This document shows positions 17,583-28,530 of a stretch of DNA of 64,000 bases, piece by piece. The DNA comes from Streptomyces flavofungini (lineage in GTDB: Bacteria > Actinomycetota > Actinomycetes > Streptomycetales > Streptomycetaceae). The position numbers were made by a program, and so were the translations under genes. The notes under the pieces were generated by a model. It was not told the DNA's origin and ran no database searches. It saw nothing but the letters and a program-made list of their open reading frames with translations. How positions within the stretch are numbered: the stretch's first letter is position 1; every line of letters starts with the position of its first letter. The stretch is taken from contig NZ_BMVR01000005.1 in assembly GCF_014650815.1 (NCBI RefSeq), forward strand, positions 503,484-567,483, given 5' to 3'.

Positions 17583-18254
17583 ATGGGCATATGCCTGCGG
17601 CCGGGCGACGCACGTTCGTACGGTCCTTGCGTCGCTTGTGCCGCAGAGGACGGCAGCCAGTCCCTGGGCTTGGACCAGTCCTTCGACCTGGACGAGTACC
17701 TGTGGCAGACCTGGCAGGCCATGGCGCTCCCCGAGGGCTACCGCGCCGAGATCATCGAGGGAGCCATCGAGGTGTCGCCCACCGGCCGCCGTCGTCACGC
17801 CGTGCTCATCAGTCGGTTCCGCAGGGCGCTCGACGCGCACCTCGCGGGCGGTGACGACGCGGCGCATCAGGATGTCGACGTCATCCACCACCGCAGGTCC
17901 TGGATCCCGGACCTCTTCGTCGGTCCGTTGGAGCTCGACGAGATTCCCGACGAGGACGACCTCGGTGTCGACGCGTCCGGCGTATCCATGATCGTCGAAG
18001 TCGCCTCTCCGGGCCGCCGCGACATCGAGCGCGACCGTGTCCGCAAGCGCCGCGAATACGCCCGCGCGGGCATCCCGGTGTATGTCGTCGTCGATGACCA
18101 TGACGGCGACGGTGCCATCACGGTCCTCACTTCACCGGAGCCCAAGAAGGCCGAATACACCGACGAGCACCGCATCCCGTACGGCAAGGACGCCGTCATC
18201 CCCGAAGGCCCCGCCAAGGGCCTGGCCATCGGGGATGACGTCACCCGGACGTGA
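17583..18254 (+). CDS. Uma2/DUF820 family PD-(D/E)XK-fold protein
   Basis: 223 residues. The core from about residue 36 shows the Uma2 pattern: RAEIIEGAIEVSPTG, then RSWIPDLFVGPLELD (PD motif), VSMIVEVASPGRRDIERDR (E-V-x-S-P) and KRREYARAGIPVYVVVDD. These fit the restriction-endonuclease-like fold of the family, though an enzymatic role is unproven; Uma2 genes are abundant in Streptomyces. The start is uncertain: ATG 17583 lacks a good ribosome site and the first ~30 residues look non-conserved. It ends at a hairpin shared with the convergent TetR gene. Confidence 0.82.
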   Translation: MGICLRPGDARSYGPCVACAAEDGSQSLGLDQSFDLDEYLWQTWQAMALPEGYRAEIIEGAIEVSPTGRRRHAVLISRFRRALDAHLAGGDDAAHQDVDVIHHRRSWIPDLFVGPLELDEIPDEDDLGVDASGVSMIVEVASPGRRDIERDRVRKRREYARAGIPVYVVVDDHDGDGAITVLTSPEPKKAEYTDEHRIPYGKDAVIPEGPAKGLAIGDDVTRT

Positions 18255-18283
18255 CGGCCCCGCTCGCCGGGGCAGGGGCCGTC
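18253..18283. terminator. Bidirectional hairpin between convergent genes
   Basis: Nine-bp arms GACGGCCCC/GGGGCCGTC with a 13-nt loop lie at the ends of the Uma2 gene and the TetR gene. Confidence 0.6.
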
Positions 18284-19001
18284 AGGACTTGCGGTGCCCT
18301 ATCAGGCGCGGCTTCGGTTCCAGGCCGTCCAGGCCGTGCCAGGCGAGGTTGACCAGGTGGGCGGCCACCTCGGCCTTCTTGGGCTTGCGGACGTCGAGCC
18401 ACCACTGGCCGGTGAGGGCGACGCTGCCGACGAGGGCCTGGGCGTACAGGGGGGCCAGTTTCGGGTCGAAGCCGCGGGTCTTGAACTCCTGGCCGAGGAT
18501 GTCTTCGACCTGCGTGGCGATGTCGGAGATGAGGGAGGCGAAGGAGCCGGTGGACTGGGGGATGGGGGAGTCGCGGACCAGGATGCGGAAGCCGTCCGTG
18601 TACTCCTCGATGTAGTCGAGGAGGGCGAAGGCGGCCTGCTCGCAGAGCTCGCGGGGGTGCCCGGCGGTGAGGGAGCCGGTGACCATGCCGAGGAGCTGGC
18701 GCATCTCGCGGTCCACCACGACCGCGTACAGGCCTTCCTTGCCGCCGAAGTGTTCGTAGACGACGGGCTTGGAGACACCGGCCTTGGCCGCGATCTCCTC
18801 CACCGAGGTGCCTTCGAAGCCCTTGGCGGCGAAGAGGGTGCGGCCGATGTCCAGCAGTTGCTCACGGCGCTCGGCGCCGGTCATCCGGGTCCGGCGGGCC
18901 CGCCGGGGCTTGTCGTTGTTCGAACTCGCGGAGCCCTGCGGGGCCCGCGCGGAGCGCGTCGTACTCGGATTGCTGGGGTCGGTCGCCACGTGGTCCATCA
19001 T
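18282..19001 (-). CDS. TetR family regulator coupled to fatty-acid desaturase
   Basis: 239 residues. A Ser/Arg-rich N-terminal tail of ~45 residues precedes the TetR helix-turn-helix (GRTLFAAKGFEGTSVEEIAAKAGVSKPVVYEHFGGKEGLY). The C-terminal ligand/dimer domain is helical. The ATG at 19001 overlaps the desaturase stop as ATGA, so the regulator is translated together with the enzyme. It probably senses a fatty-acyl ligand and controls the operon, by analogy with DesT/FadR-type TetR proteins; that is inference. Confidence 0.92.
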   Translation of the reverse strand: MMDHVATDPSNPSTTRSARAPQGSASSNNDKPRRARRTRMTGAERREQLLDIGRTLFAAKGFEGTSVEEIAAKAGVSKPVVYEHFGGKEGLYAVVVDREMRQLLGMVTGSLTAGHPRELCEQAAFALLDYIEEYTDGFRILVRDSPIPQSTGSFASLISDIATQVEDILGQEFKTRGFDPKLAPLYAQALVGSVALTGQWWLDVRKPKKAEVAAHLVNLAWHGLDGLEPKPRLIGHRKS

Positions 19002-20029
19002 GCCGCGTCTGCGGCCTGGGGCTTGCCCGGGGCGGGAATCGCACCGGCCCCTTCGGCTCCCTCGGGCGCCTTGCGGCGGGCGTCGATGCGGGACTGTGAC
19101 GGCCACCGCACGTCGTACGCCCAGCCGAGCTGTTCGAACCAGCGGATGAGCCGCGCGGACGAGTCGAGCTGGCCGCGCATCACACCGTGGCGCGCGCTCG
19201 TCGGGTCGGCGTGGTGCAGGTTGTGCCAGGACTCGCCACAGGACAGGACCGCGAGCCACCACACGTTGCCGGAGCGGTCGCGGGACTTGAAGGGGCGCTT
19301 GCCCACCGCGTGGCAGATCGAGTTGATGGACCACGTCACGTGGTGAAGGAGCGCCACCCGCACGAGTGAGCCCCAGAAGAAGGCCGTGCACGCGCCCCAC
19401 CAGGACATCGTGACCAGGCCGCCGACCACCGGCGGCAGCGCGAGCGAGACGACCGTCCACAGCACGAACTGACGCGAGACGTTCCGGATCGCCGAGTCCT
19501 TGATCAGGTCGGGCGCGTACTTCTCCTGCGACGTCTGCTCCTCGTCGAACAGCCAGCCGATGTGCGCCCACCACAGGCCCTTCATCAGGGCCGGGACCGT
19601 CTCGCCGAAGCGCCACGGCGAGTGCGGGTCGCCGTCCGCGTCGGAGAACTTGTGGTGCTTGCGGTGGTCGGCCACCCAGCGGACCAGCGGGCCCTCGACG
19701 GCCATGGACCCGGCGATCGCCAGGGCGATCCGGAGCGGGCGCTTGGCCTTGAAGGAGCCGTGCGTGAAGTAGCGGTGGAAGCCGATGGTGATGCCGTGGC
19801 AGCCCAGGTAGTACATGAACACCATCAGGCCGAGGTCCAGCCAGCTCACCCCCCAGCCCCAGGCCAGCGGCACGGCCGCCACCAGGGCCAGGAACGGGAC
19901 GGTGATGAACAGGAGCAGCGCGAGCTGCTCCACGGAGCGCTTCTGTTCACCGCCCAGGGTCGCGGAGGAGGGCGGGGCGCCGGCCGGCGCCCCCTTTGTT
20001 TCGTCGATGACGTCGGGGCTCGTGGTCAT
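18998..20029 (-). CDS. Acyl-CoA/fatty-acid desaturase (membrane di-iron)
   Basis: 343 residues with the three histidine boxes of membrane desaturases: HRYFTH near residue 85, HRKHH near 122, and HNLHH near 271. Hydrophobic pairs flank the boxes (LALLLFITVPFLALVAAVPLAW and LDLGLMVFMYYLGC). It introduces a double bond, most likely delta-9, into acyl chains and so adjusts membrane fluidity. The ATG at 20029 has GGGGAAG upstream. It is the first gene of a two-gene operon with the TetR regulator. The upstream region holds a minisatellite. Confidence 0.95.
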   Translation of the reverse strand: MTTSPDVIDETKGAPAGAPPSSATLGGEQKRSVEQLALLLFITVPFLALVAAVPLAWGWGVSWLDLGLMVFMYYLGCHGITIGFHRYFTHGSFKAKRPLRIALAIAGSMAVEGPLVRWVADHRKHHKFSDADGDPHSPWRFGETVPALMKGLWWAHIGWLFDEEQTSQEKYAPDLIKDSAIRNVSRQFVLWTVVSLALPPVVGGLVTMSWWGACTAFFWGSLVRVALLHHVTWSINSICHAVGKRPFKSRDRSGNVWWLAVLSCGESWHNLHHADPTSARHGVMRGQLDSSARLIRWFEQLGWAYDVRWPSQSRIDARRKAPEGAEGAGAIPAPGKPQAADAA

Positions 20030-20469
20030 AGGGGCTTCCCCTGGGGGGTCGAGGGTGACTGCGGAAATGCGGACCGCGGGAAATCGGGAGATGCGGACTG
20101 CCGGGATGGGGACTGCGGGAGATGCGGGCTGCTGGGATGGGGACTGCGGGAACTTCGGCGTGCGGGAGATTCGGAGGTGTCGACGTGTGCCGGGTGGGAA
20201 GGCGCCGGACGGGCGGGTGCCCATGGCAGGGCCCGCTCACACACGTGGCTACGGGACCGTAGGTTACGGCCTCGTAAGTATCGCAGTGCGCGACATCGCG
20301 GCAAGAGGCAGCGAATCGGCCCGGACCGTCGACACCTATCCTTGGATCGGTCGGACAGCGCGGTCCGCTCTGTATCTCCCCCGGTTCCACCGCCGGGACC
20401 CCTCCCAGACGTGCCCACCCAGTCTTCCGCCACGCCAACCGGCGGGATTCACCGCAAGGAGCCGCACCT
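20030..20469. other. 440-bp divergent intergenic region, desaturase/ppc
   Basis: It contains the promoters of the divergent desaturase operon and of ppc, and the short tandem repeats at 20056-20174. AAGGAG lies just before ppc. No gene is supported here. Confidence 0.6.
20056..20174. repeat. Degenerate ~16-bp tandem repeats
   Basis: Seven imperfect units share the core ACTGCGGGA(G/A)ATGCGG or its variant GCCGGGATGGGG. The clearest run is 20096-20174, in units of 16, 16, 15, 16 and 16 bp. They lie 27-145 bp upstream of the desaturase start. Confidence 0.75.
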
Positions 20470-23256
<2,787 letters not shown>

Positions 23257-23271
23257 CAGCCGCGCACTTCA

Positions 23272-23314
23272 GGCCGAGGGCCCCGCACCGGGAGAAGGTG
23301 CGGGGCCCTCGGCC
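23272..23314 (+). terminator. Strong terminator after ppc
   Basis: A perfect 18-bp stem GGCCGAGGGCCCCGCACC/GGTGCGGGGCCCTCGGCC with a 7-nt loop, 15 bp past the ppc stop. Confidence 0.85.
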
Positions 23315-23372
23315 GTGTAAGGGATGCAGGGCCCTCGGCTGTGTCACGGGTGCGGGGTCCTCGGCTGTGCTG
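23297..23372. repeat. Tandem ~26-bp repeats overlapping the ppc terminator
   Basis: The right arm of the terminator is repeated twice more downstream: GGTGCGGGGCCCTCGGCCGTG, then GATGCAGGGCCCTCGGCTGTG, then GGTGCGGGGTCCTCGGCTGTG. The units are 24-28 bp apart. Confidence 0.75.
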
Positions 23373-23405
23373 AGGAAGCCGCGTCACAGCGGCCGTGGCG
23401 GAGAG

Positions 23406-23861
23406 TCAGAGCGTCAGCGCCGCGAACGCCGCCGTCAGCTGGATCCCGCCCGCCAGCGCCAGGACCGCCGCCACCCGGTTCAGCCGCAGGCCCCCGGCCA
23501 CCACCACCGCGGCGAGCAGCAGCGAGCCGCCCAGCGGCAGCCAGGCGTGCAGGAAGCCGGGGCCGCCGGTGCGGACGGCCTCGTCGGAGTCGGGCTTGAC
23601 GACGACCGGGATGCGCTCGCCCTTGTGGGTCGCGACCGACTTGTCGATGACGACGCGGTCCCGGGGTCTGCCGCCGGACGCGGGCGCGTACGGGCCGGTG
23701 CACTCGTCGCCGCCGCAGCGGGCGAGCGACAGCATGCCCCGCTGCTGCCCGTCCTCGGGCACCATCACGTGCCGCGCCGTCCCCCACGACGCCCAGACAC
23801 CGGCGGTCAGGATCAGGGCCGCGAGGAGCGTCGCCGCGGCCCGCAGCAGGTAGGCGGGCAT
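23406..23861 (-). CDS. Small membrane protein, unknown function
   Basis: 151 residues. An N-terminal hydrophobic helix (LLRAAATLLAALILTAGVWASW) is followed by an exported-looking loop of ~75 residues with two Cys (LARCGGDECTG), then two closely spaced helices (LPLGGSLLLAAVVVAGGLRL and VAAVLALAGGIQLTAAFAAL). The ATG at 23861 has AAGGA upstream; a GTG at 23885 would add eight residues. No family recognised. It lies between ppc and pth as in other Streptomyces, from memory. Confidence 0.8.
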   Translation of the reverse strand: MPAYLLRAAATLLAALILTAGVWASWGTARHVMVPEDGQQRGMLSLARCGGDECTGPYAPASGGRPRDRVVIDKSVATHKGERIPVVVKPDSDEAVRTGGPGFLHAWLPLGGSLLLAAVVVAGGLRLNRVAAVLALAGGIQLTAAFAALTL

Positions 23862-23979
23862 GGCGGCGATCCTTGGGGAAAGCACTGCAGTCAGTCAACA
23901 CCGGCCGGGATGCGGGCCGTTGATTCACCCGCGTACGTCCGCGAACGTCGCAAACGCGCGCGCCGGGCGGCGCCGCGCG

Positions 23980-24576
23980 TCAGGAGTTGTACGCGCTCTG
24001 CGCCCGCTCCAGGCCCTCGGTCACCAGGCACTCCACCGCGTCCGCGGCGCGGTCCACGAAGTAGTCGAGTTCCTTGCGCTCGGCGGACGAGAAGTCCTTG
24101 AGGACGAAGTCGGCGACCTGCATCCGGCCCGGCGGGCGGCCGATGCCGAAGCGGACCCGGTGGTAGTCGGCGCCCATCGCCTTCGTCATCGACTTCAGAC
24201 CGTTGTGGCCGTTGTCGCCGCCGCCCAGCTTCAGGCGCAGCACGCCGTAGTCGATGTCGAGTTCGTCGTGGACGGCGACGATGTTGGCCGTCGGCACCTT
24301 GTAGAAGTCGCGCAGCCCGGTGACGGGGCCGCCCGACAGGTTCATGTACGACGCGGGCTTGGCGAGGACGACGCGGCGGCTGCCGGGGCCCATCGGGCCG
24401 ATGCGGCCCTCCAGGACGTGCGCCTGCGCCTTGGCGGCCCGCTTGAAGCTGCCGCCGATCCGGTCGGCGAGCAGGTCGGCGACCATGAAGCCGACGTTGT
24501 GGCGGTTCATGGCGTAGCCGGGGCCGGGGTTGCCGAGACCCACGATCAGCCAGGGTGCGCTGGGGTCCGTCGTCAT
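23980..24576 (-). CDS. pth: Peptidyl-tRNA hydrolase
   Basis: 198 residues. It recycles peptidyl-tRNA released from stalled ribosomes. The N-terminal motif LIVGLGNPGPGYAMNRHNVGFM includes the catalytic His, and the conserved Asp region is VHDELDIDYGVLRLKLGGGDNGHNGLKS. Length is normal. It follows rplY on the same strand after an 89-bp gap containing a hairpin, the usual rplY-pth order in actinobacteria. Confidence 0.97.
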   Translation of the reverse strand: MTTDPSAPWLIVGLGNPGPGYAMNRHNVGFMVADLLADRIGGSFKRAAKAQAHVLEGRIGPMGPGSRRVVLAKPASYMNLSGGPVTGLRDFYKVPTANIVAVHDELDIDYGVLRLKLGGGDNGHNGLKSMTKAMGADYHRVRFGIGRPPGRMQVADFVLKDFSSAERKELDYFVDRAADAVECLVTEGLERAQSAYNS

Positions 24577-24610
24577 CTGTGTGTCTCCTTCATGGCACCT
24601 TCATAGCGCA

Positions 24611-24644
24611 ACCGCCGCCCAGCGCCAGGGCGCTGAGCGGCGGT
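24611..24644 (-). terminator. Hairpin between rplY and pth
   Basis: Stem ACCGCCGCCCAGCGCC/GGCGCTGAGCGGCGGT (16 bp, one mismatch or wobble) with a very short loop, placed after rplY. It may attenuate rather than fully stop transcription into pth. Confidence 0.6.
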
Positions 24645-24665
24645 CGGTACTGCCGGTCTTGAGGA

Positions 24666-25256
24666 TCAGGCCTCGGCGGCCGCGTCGTCCGCGGACTCGG
24701 CCGGGGCCTCCTCGGCCTGCGCGGCCAGGACCTGCAGGACGACGGTGTCGTCCTCGACGGCCAGGGAGACGCCCGAGGGCAGCGTGATGTCCTTGGCGAG
24801 GACGGAGGCACCGGCCTCCAGGCCCGCGATGGAGACGCTCAGGGACTCGGGGATGTGGGTGGCCTCGGCCTCGACCGGAAGCGCGTTGAGGACGTGCTCC
24901 AGGAGGTTGGCGCCCGGGGCGAGCTCGCCCTCGGCGACCACGGGGATCTCGACGTTGACCTTCTCGCCGCGCTTCACGATGAGCAGGTCGACGTGCTTGA
25001 GGATGCCCTGACGGAGGGCGTCGCGCTGGACGGCCTTCGGGATGGCGAGCTCGGTCTTGCCCTCGATGTCCAGGGAGATCAGGACGTTGGAGGTGCGCAG
25101 GGCCATGAGCAGGGCGTGGCCGGGCAGGGTGATGTGGACCGGGTCGGTGCCGTGGCCGTACAGGACGCCGGGGACCTTGTCCTCGCGGCGGACGCGGCGG
25201 GCGGCGCCCTTGCCGAACTCGGTGCGGATCTCGGCGCTGAGCTTGACCTCAGACAT
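24666..25256 (-). CDS. rplY: 50S ribosomal protein L25/general stress protein Ctc
   Basis: 196 residues, the long (TL5/CTC) form: an N-terminal 5S-rRNA-binding L25 domain (VKLSAEIRTEFGKGAARRVRREDKVPGVLYGHG) and a C-terminal beta domain, ending in an acidic Ala/Glu tail. It binds 5S rRNA in the large subunit. The ATG at 25256 is followed immediately by the conserved start and is preceded by AGGAGTGCACC. It lies downstream of prs across 211 bp that probably hold its own promoter. Confidence 0.96.
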   Translation of the reverse strand: MSEVKLSAEIRTEFGKGAARRVRREDKVPGVLYGHGTDPVHITLPGHALLMALRTSNVLISLDIEGKTELAIPKAVQRDALRQGILKHVDLLIVKRGEKVNVEIPVVAEGELAPGANLLEHVLNALPVEAEATHIPESLSVSIAGLEAGASVLAKDITLPSGVSLAVEDDTVVLQVLAAQAEEAPAESADDAAAEA

Positions 25257-25467
25257 GGTGCACTCCTCGTAGAAAAGGTGAACTGATGTGGTCACCCGGC
25301 CACGACTGGCCTGCTACGAAGAGCGCGTCGATAACGGACCGCCGCAGACTGCGTTCCTACGAACGCGAATGCGGCCTCCCTCGCCGAGCAACTCACACAG
25401 TCTACTCGGAAGGAAGGCCGCACCCAAAAGGATCTTGCGGGGCGCCCGGGAGGACCGGGCGGAACGG

Positions 25468-26454
25468 CTACGCGGGACCGCTCTGCTCCTCGAAGAGGCT
25501 GGTCACCGAGCCGTCCTCGAAGATCTCCCGGACCGCGTTGGCGATCGTCGGGGCGATCGACAGGACCGTGATCTTGTCGAGCTCCAGCTCGTTCGGCGTC
25601 GGCAGCGTGTTGGTGAACACGAACTCGCTGACCTTGGAGTTCTTCAAGCGGTCCGCGGCCGGGCCGGACAGCACGCCGTGCGTGGCCGTCACGATGACGT
25701 CCTCGGCGCCGTGCGCGAACAGCGCGTCGGCGGCGGCGCAGATCGTGCCACCGGTGTCGATCATGTCGTCCACCAGGACGCAGACGCGGCCCTCGACGTT
25801 GCCGACGACCTCGTGCACGGTGACCTGGTTGGCCACGTCCTTGTCGCGGCGCTTGTGCACGATCGCGAGCGGGGCGCCCAGGCGGTCGCACCAGCGGTCG
25901 GCGACGCGCACGCGCCCGGCGTCCGGGGAGACGACCGTGAGCTTGTCCTTGTCGACCTTGGCGCCCACGTAGTCCGCGAGGATCGGCAGCGCGAAGAGGT
26001 GGTCGACGGGGCCGTCGAAGAAGCCGACGATCTGATCGGTGTGCAGGTCGACGGTGACGATGCGGTCGGCGCCCGCTGCCTGCATCAGGTCGGCGACCAG
26101 GCGGGCCGAGATGGGCTCGCGGCCGCGGTGCTTCTTGTCCTGGCGGGCGTAGCCGTAGAACGGCACGATCACGGTGATGCTCCGCGCGGAGGCCCGCTTC
26201 AGAGCGTCGATCATGATCAGCTGCTCCATGATCCACTTATTGATCGGAGCCGTGTGGCTCTGGATCAGGAAGCAGTCGGCGCCGCGCGCCGACTCCTGGT
26301 ACCGCACGTAGATCTCGCCGTTGGCGAAGTCGAAGGCCTTGGTCGGCACGACGCCGATGCCCAGCTGATGCGCGACCTCCTCGGCCAGTTCGGGGTGGGC
26401 GCGGCCGGAGAAGAACATCATCTTCTTCTCGCCGGTCGTCTTGATCCCGCTCAC
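25468..26454 (-). CDS. prs: Ribose-phosphate pyrophosphokinase (PRPP synthetase)
   Basis: 328 residues. It makes PRPP from ribose-5-phosphate and ATP for nucleotide, His and Trp synthesis. Visible features are MMFFSGRAHPELAEEVA at the start, the ATP loop ARQDKKHRGREPISARL, the metal site DLHTDQIVGFF, and the PRPP-binding DDMIDTGGTICAAADAL near residue 225. GTG start at 26454. It is downstream of glmU on the same strand (124-bp gap), the standard glmU-prs pairing. Confidence 0.97.
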   Translation of the reverse strand: MSGIKTTGEKKMMFFSGRAHPELAEEVAHQLGIGVVPTKAFDFANGEIYVRYQESARGADCFLIQSHTAPINKWIMEQLIMIDALKRASARSITVIVPFYGYARQDKKHRGREPISARLVADLMQAAGADRIVTVDLHTDQIVGFFDGPVDHLFALPILADYVGAKVDKDKLTVVSPDAGRVRVADRWCDRLGAPLAIVHKRRDKDVANQVTVHEVVGNVEGRVCVLVDDMIDTGGTICAAADALFAHGAEDVIVTATHGVLSGPAADRLKNSKVSEFVFTNTLPTPNELELDKITVLSIAPTIANAVREIFEDGSVTSLFEEQSGPA

Positions 26455-26578
26455 AGCACAGTCTCCTCAGACGTGTTCCCTGGTCGCGAGGTGTACTCGC
26501 GCGAACCAGCCGATTTCGTGCACCTATCAGCTTTGTGCACCTATCACGGTACGCGGTGTCAGGCGCACCTGTTTCCGG

Positions 26579-28045
26579 TCAGCTTTCGCCGGCCGGGGTC
26601 TCAGGGGTTCGGGCGGCTGCCTCGGCGGCCCGCGCCGCCGCGCTGCCCGGCCGCTTGCGGGCCACCCAACCCTCGATATTCCGTTGCTGGCCACGGGCGA
26701 CGGCCAGCGAACCGGCCGGCACGTCCTTCGTGATCACGGAACCCGCGGCGGTGTAGGCGCCGTCGCCGATCGTGACAGGCGCCACAAACATGTTGTCCGA
26801 ACCCGTCTTGCAGTGCGCTCCCACCGTCGTGTGGTGCTTGGCCTCACCGTCGTAGTTCACGAACACGCTCGCGGCACCGATGTTGGAGTACTCGCCGATC
26901 GTCGCGTCGCCCACGTAACTCAGGTGCGGGACCTTGGTGCCCTCGCCGATCGTCGCGTTCTTCATCTCCACGTACGTACCCGCCTTGGCCTTGAGACCGA
27001 GCCGGGTGCCCGGCCGCAGATACGCGAACGGGCCGACGCTCGCCTGCTCGCCCACCTCGGCGTTGTCCGCGACGGTGTTGTCCACGCGGGCGCCCGCACC
27101 CACCGTGGTGTCCTTCAGCCGGGTGTTGGGGCCGACCTCGCAGCCCTCGCCCAGGTGCGTGCGGCCCTGGAGCTGGGTGCCCGGGTGCACCACGGCGTCG
27201 CGCTCGACGGTGACGCCCGCGTCGATCCAGGTGGAGGCCGGGTCGACGACGGTGACGCCCGCGAGCATCGCCTCGGTGAGCAGCCGGTCGTTCAGGACCC
27301 GGCGGGCGTCGGCGAGTTGGACGCGGTTGTTGATGCCCGCGATCTCGCGGTGGTCCCCGGCGACGCAGGCGCCGACGCGGTGCCCGGCCTCGCGCAGGAT
27401 GCCGAGGACGTCCGTCAGGTACTCCTCGCCCTGGCTGTTGTCGGTGCGGACCTTGCCGAGGGCGTCGGCGAGGAGCTGCCCGTCGAAGGCGAACACACCG
27501 GAGTTGATCTCGCGGATGGCGCGCTGCGAGTCCGTCGCGTCCTTGTGCTCGACGATCGCCGTCACGGCGCCGGACGCGCCGTCGCGCACGATGCGGCCGT
27601 AGCCCGTCGCGTCGGGCACCTCGGCGGTCAGAACGGTCACGGCGTTGCCGTCGGCGGAGTGCGTGGCGGCCAGGCTCGTGAGCGTCGCGCCGGTCAGCAG
27701 CGGGGTGTCGCCGCAGACCACGACGACGGTGCCGTCGATGCTGCCGGGGGCGCCGCCCAGCTCCTCCAGGCCCATCCGCACGGCGTGGCCCGTGCCGTTC
27801 TGCTGGGCCTGGAAGGCGGTGCGGACCTCGGGGTCGATCCCGGCGAGGTGCGCGATCACGCGCTCGCTCTCGTGCCCGACGACGGCGACCAGGCGCTCGG
27901 GGGACAGCTCGCGGGCGGCGGCGAGCACGTGTCCGACGAGGGAACGGCCGCAGATCTCGTGCAGGACCTTCGGCACGGCCGACTTCATACGGGTGCCCTC
28001 ACCCGCTGCGAGGACGACGACGGCTGCCGGGCGATTGGCGCTCAC
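26579..28045 (-). CDS. glmU: Bifunctional UDP-GlcNAc pyrophosphorylase / GlcN-1-P acetyltransferase
   Basis: 488 residues. The N-terminal uridylyltransferase domain starts VVVLAAGEGTRMKSAVPKVLHEI. The C-terminal left-handed beta-helix acetyltransferase carries hexapeptide repeats (VGPFAYLRPGTRLGLKAKAG, IGEYSNIGAASVFVNYDG). It makes UDP-GlcNAc for peptidoglycan. GTG start at 28045. It probably heads a glmU-prs transcript. Confidence 0.97.
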   Translation of the reverse strand: MSANRPAAVVVLAAGEGTRMKSAVPKVLHEICGRSLVGHVLAAARELSPERLVAVVGHESERVIAHLAGIDPEVRTAFQAQQNGTGHAVRMGLEELGGAPGSIDGTVVVVCGDTPLLTGATLTSLAATHSADGNAVTVLTAEVPDATGYGRIVRDGASGAVTAIVEHKDATDSQRAIREINSGVFAFDGQLLADALGKVRTDNSQGEEYLTDVLGILREAGHRVGACVAGDHREIAGINNRVQLADARRVLNDRLLTEAMLAGVTVVDPASTWIDAGVTVERDAVVHPGTQLQGRTHLGEGCEVGPNTRLKDTTVGAGARVDNTVADNAEVGEQASVGPFAYLRPGTRLGLKAKAGTYVEMKNATIGEGTKVPHLSYVGDATIGEYSNIGAASVFVNYDGEAKHHTTVGAHCKTGSDNMFVAPVTIGDGAYTAAGSVITKDVPAGSLAVARGQQRNIEGWVARKRPGSAAARAAEAAARTPETPAGES

Positions 28046-28186
28046 AGGGGTGCCCTTCGGCTTCGGATGCTTGGGGAGTGGTCATCCGCAGGATACCGGG
28101 GCGTAGTGGGGCGGCCGCATGCCCCGGGGCAAGCCCGGACCAGCCGCCCGGGGAACGCCGACCCGCGCGCGGGCCCGCACACGCGA

Positions 28187-28219
28187 AGCGGGTCCCCACC
28201 GTGATGGTGGGGACCCGCT
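28187..28219 (-). terminator. Terminator after tRNA-Gln
   Basis: A perfect 14-bp stem AGCGGGTCCCCACC/GGTGGGGACCCGCT with a 5-nt loop, 11 bp past the tRNA 3' end on the minus strand. Confidence 0.85.
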
Positions 28220-28229
28220 CGGCGTACTG

Positions 28230-28300
28230 CTCCCGGGGAAGGAATCGAACCCTCATTCAATGGACCAAAACCATTTGTCCTGCCATTAGACGACCCGGGA
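28230..28300 (-). tRNA. tRNA-Gln (anticodon TTG)
   Basis: The minus strand reads TCCCGGG...CCCGGGA, a 7-bp acceptor stem, with D arm GTCTAATGGCAGGAC, anticodon arm AATGG-TTTTGGT-CCATT, and a T arm containing GGTTCGATTCC. The loop TTTTGGT places TTG at positions 34-36, which reads CAA. CCA is not encoded. 71 nt including the discriminator G. Confidence 0.93.
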
Positions 28301-28530
28301 ATGGGCCGCGCGCCGCCCCGGTGGGATCACCGGCTCGGCGTGCGGCTAACACTATGCCGTACGGCCTGCCTCCGGTGCGACGGTACGAGTCGGCGCCCTG
28401 GGCCCGGTGCACCACTCGGCGCGCGACCCGGTGCATCCCCGCGCCGTCCGGTGCGTCCCCGCGCAGCCCGGGGCCGCCGGGCCCGAAACTCACCGGAAAA
28501 CGCGACGCCGACGCCCGTACGCTGGAAGGC

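Larger units (their letters stand above)
28046..28530. other. Intergenic region with tRNA-Gln between glmU and a divergent kinase
   Basis: It contains the tRNA-Gln gene, its downstream hairpin and, from 28301 to 28530, the presumed promoter of the histidine kinase. Nothing else is supported. Confidence 0.6.

Noticed and set aside
23980..26454. pth, rplY and prs as one tight operon
   Set aside because: The 211-bp prs-rplY gap and the hairpin after rplY suggest internal promoters and partial termination, so a single transcript was not asserted.
28230..28300. tRNA-Gln as an integration (att) site
   Set aside because: No integrase, excisionase or direct repeat of the tRNA 3' end is seen on either side.
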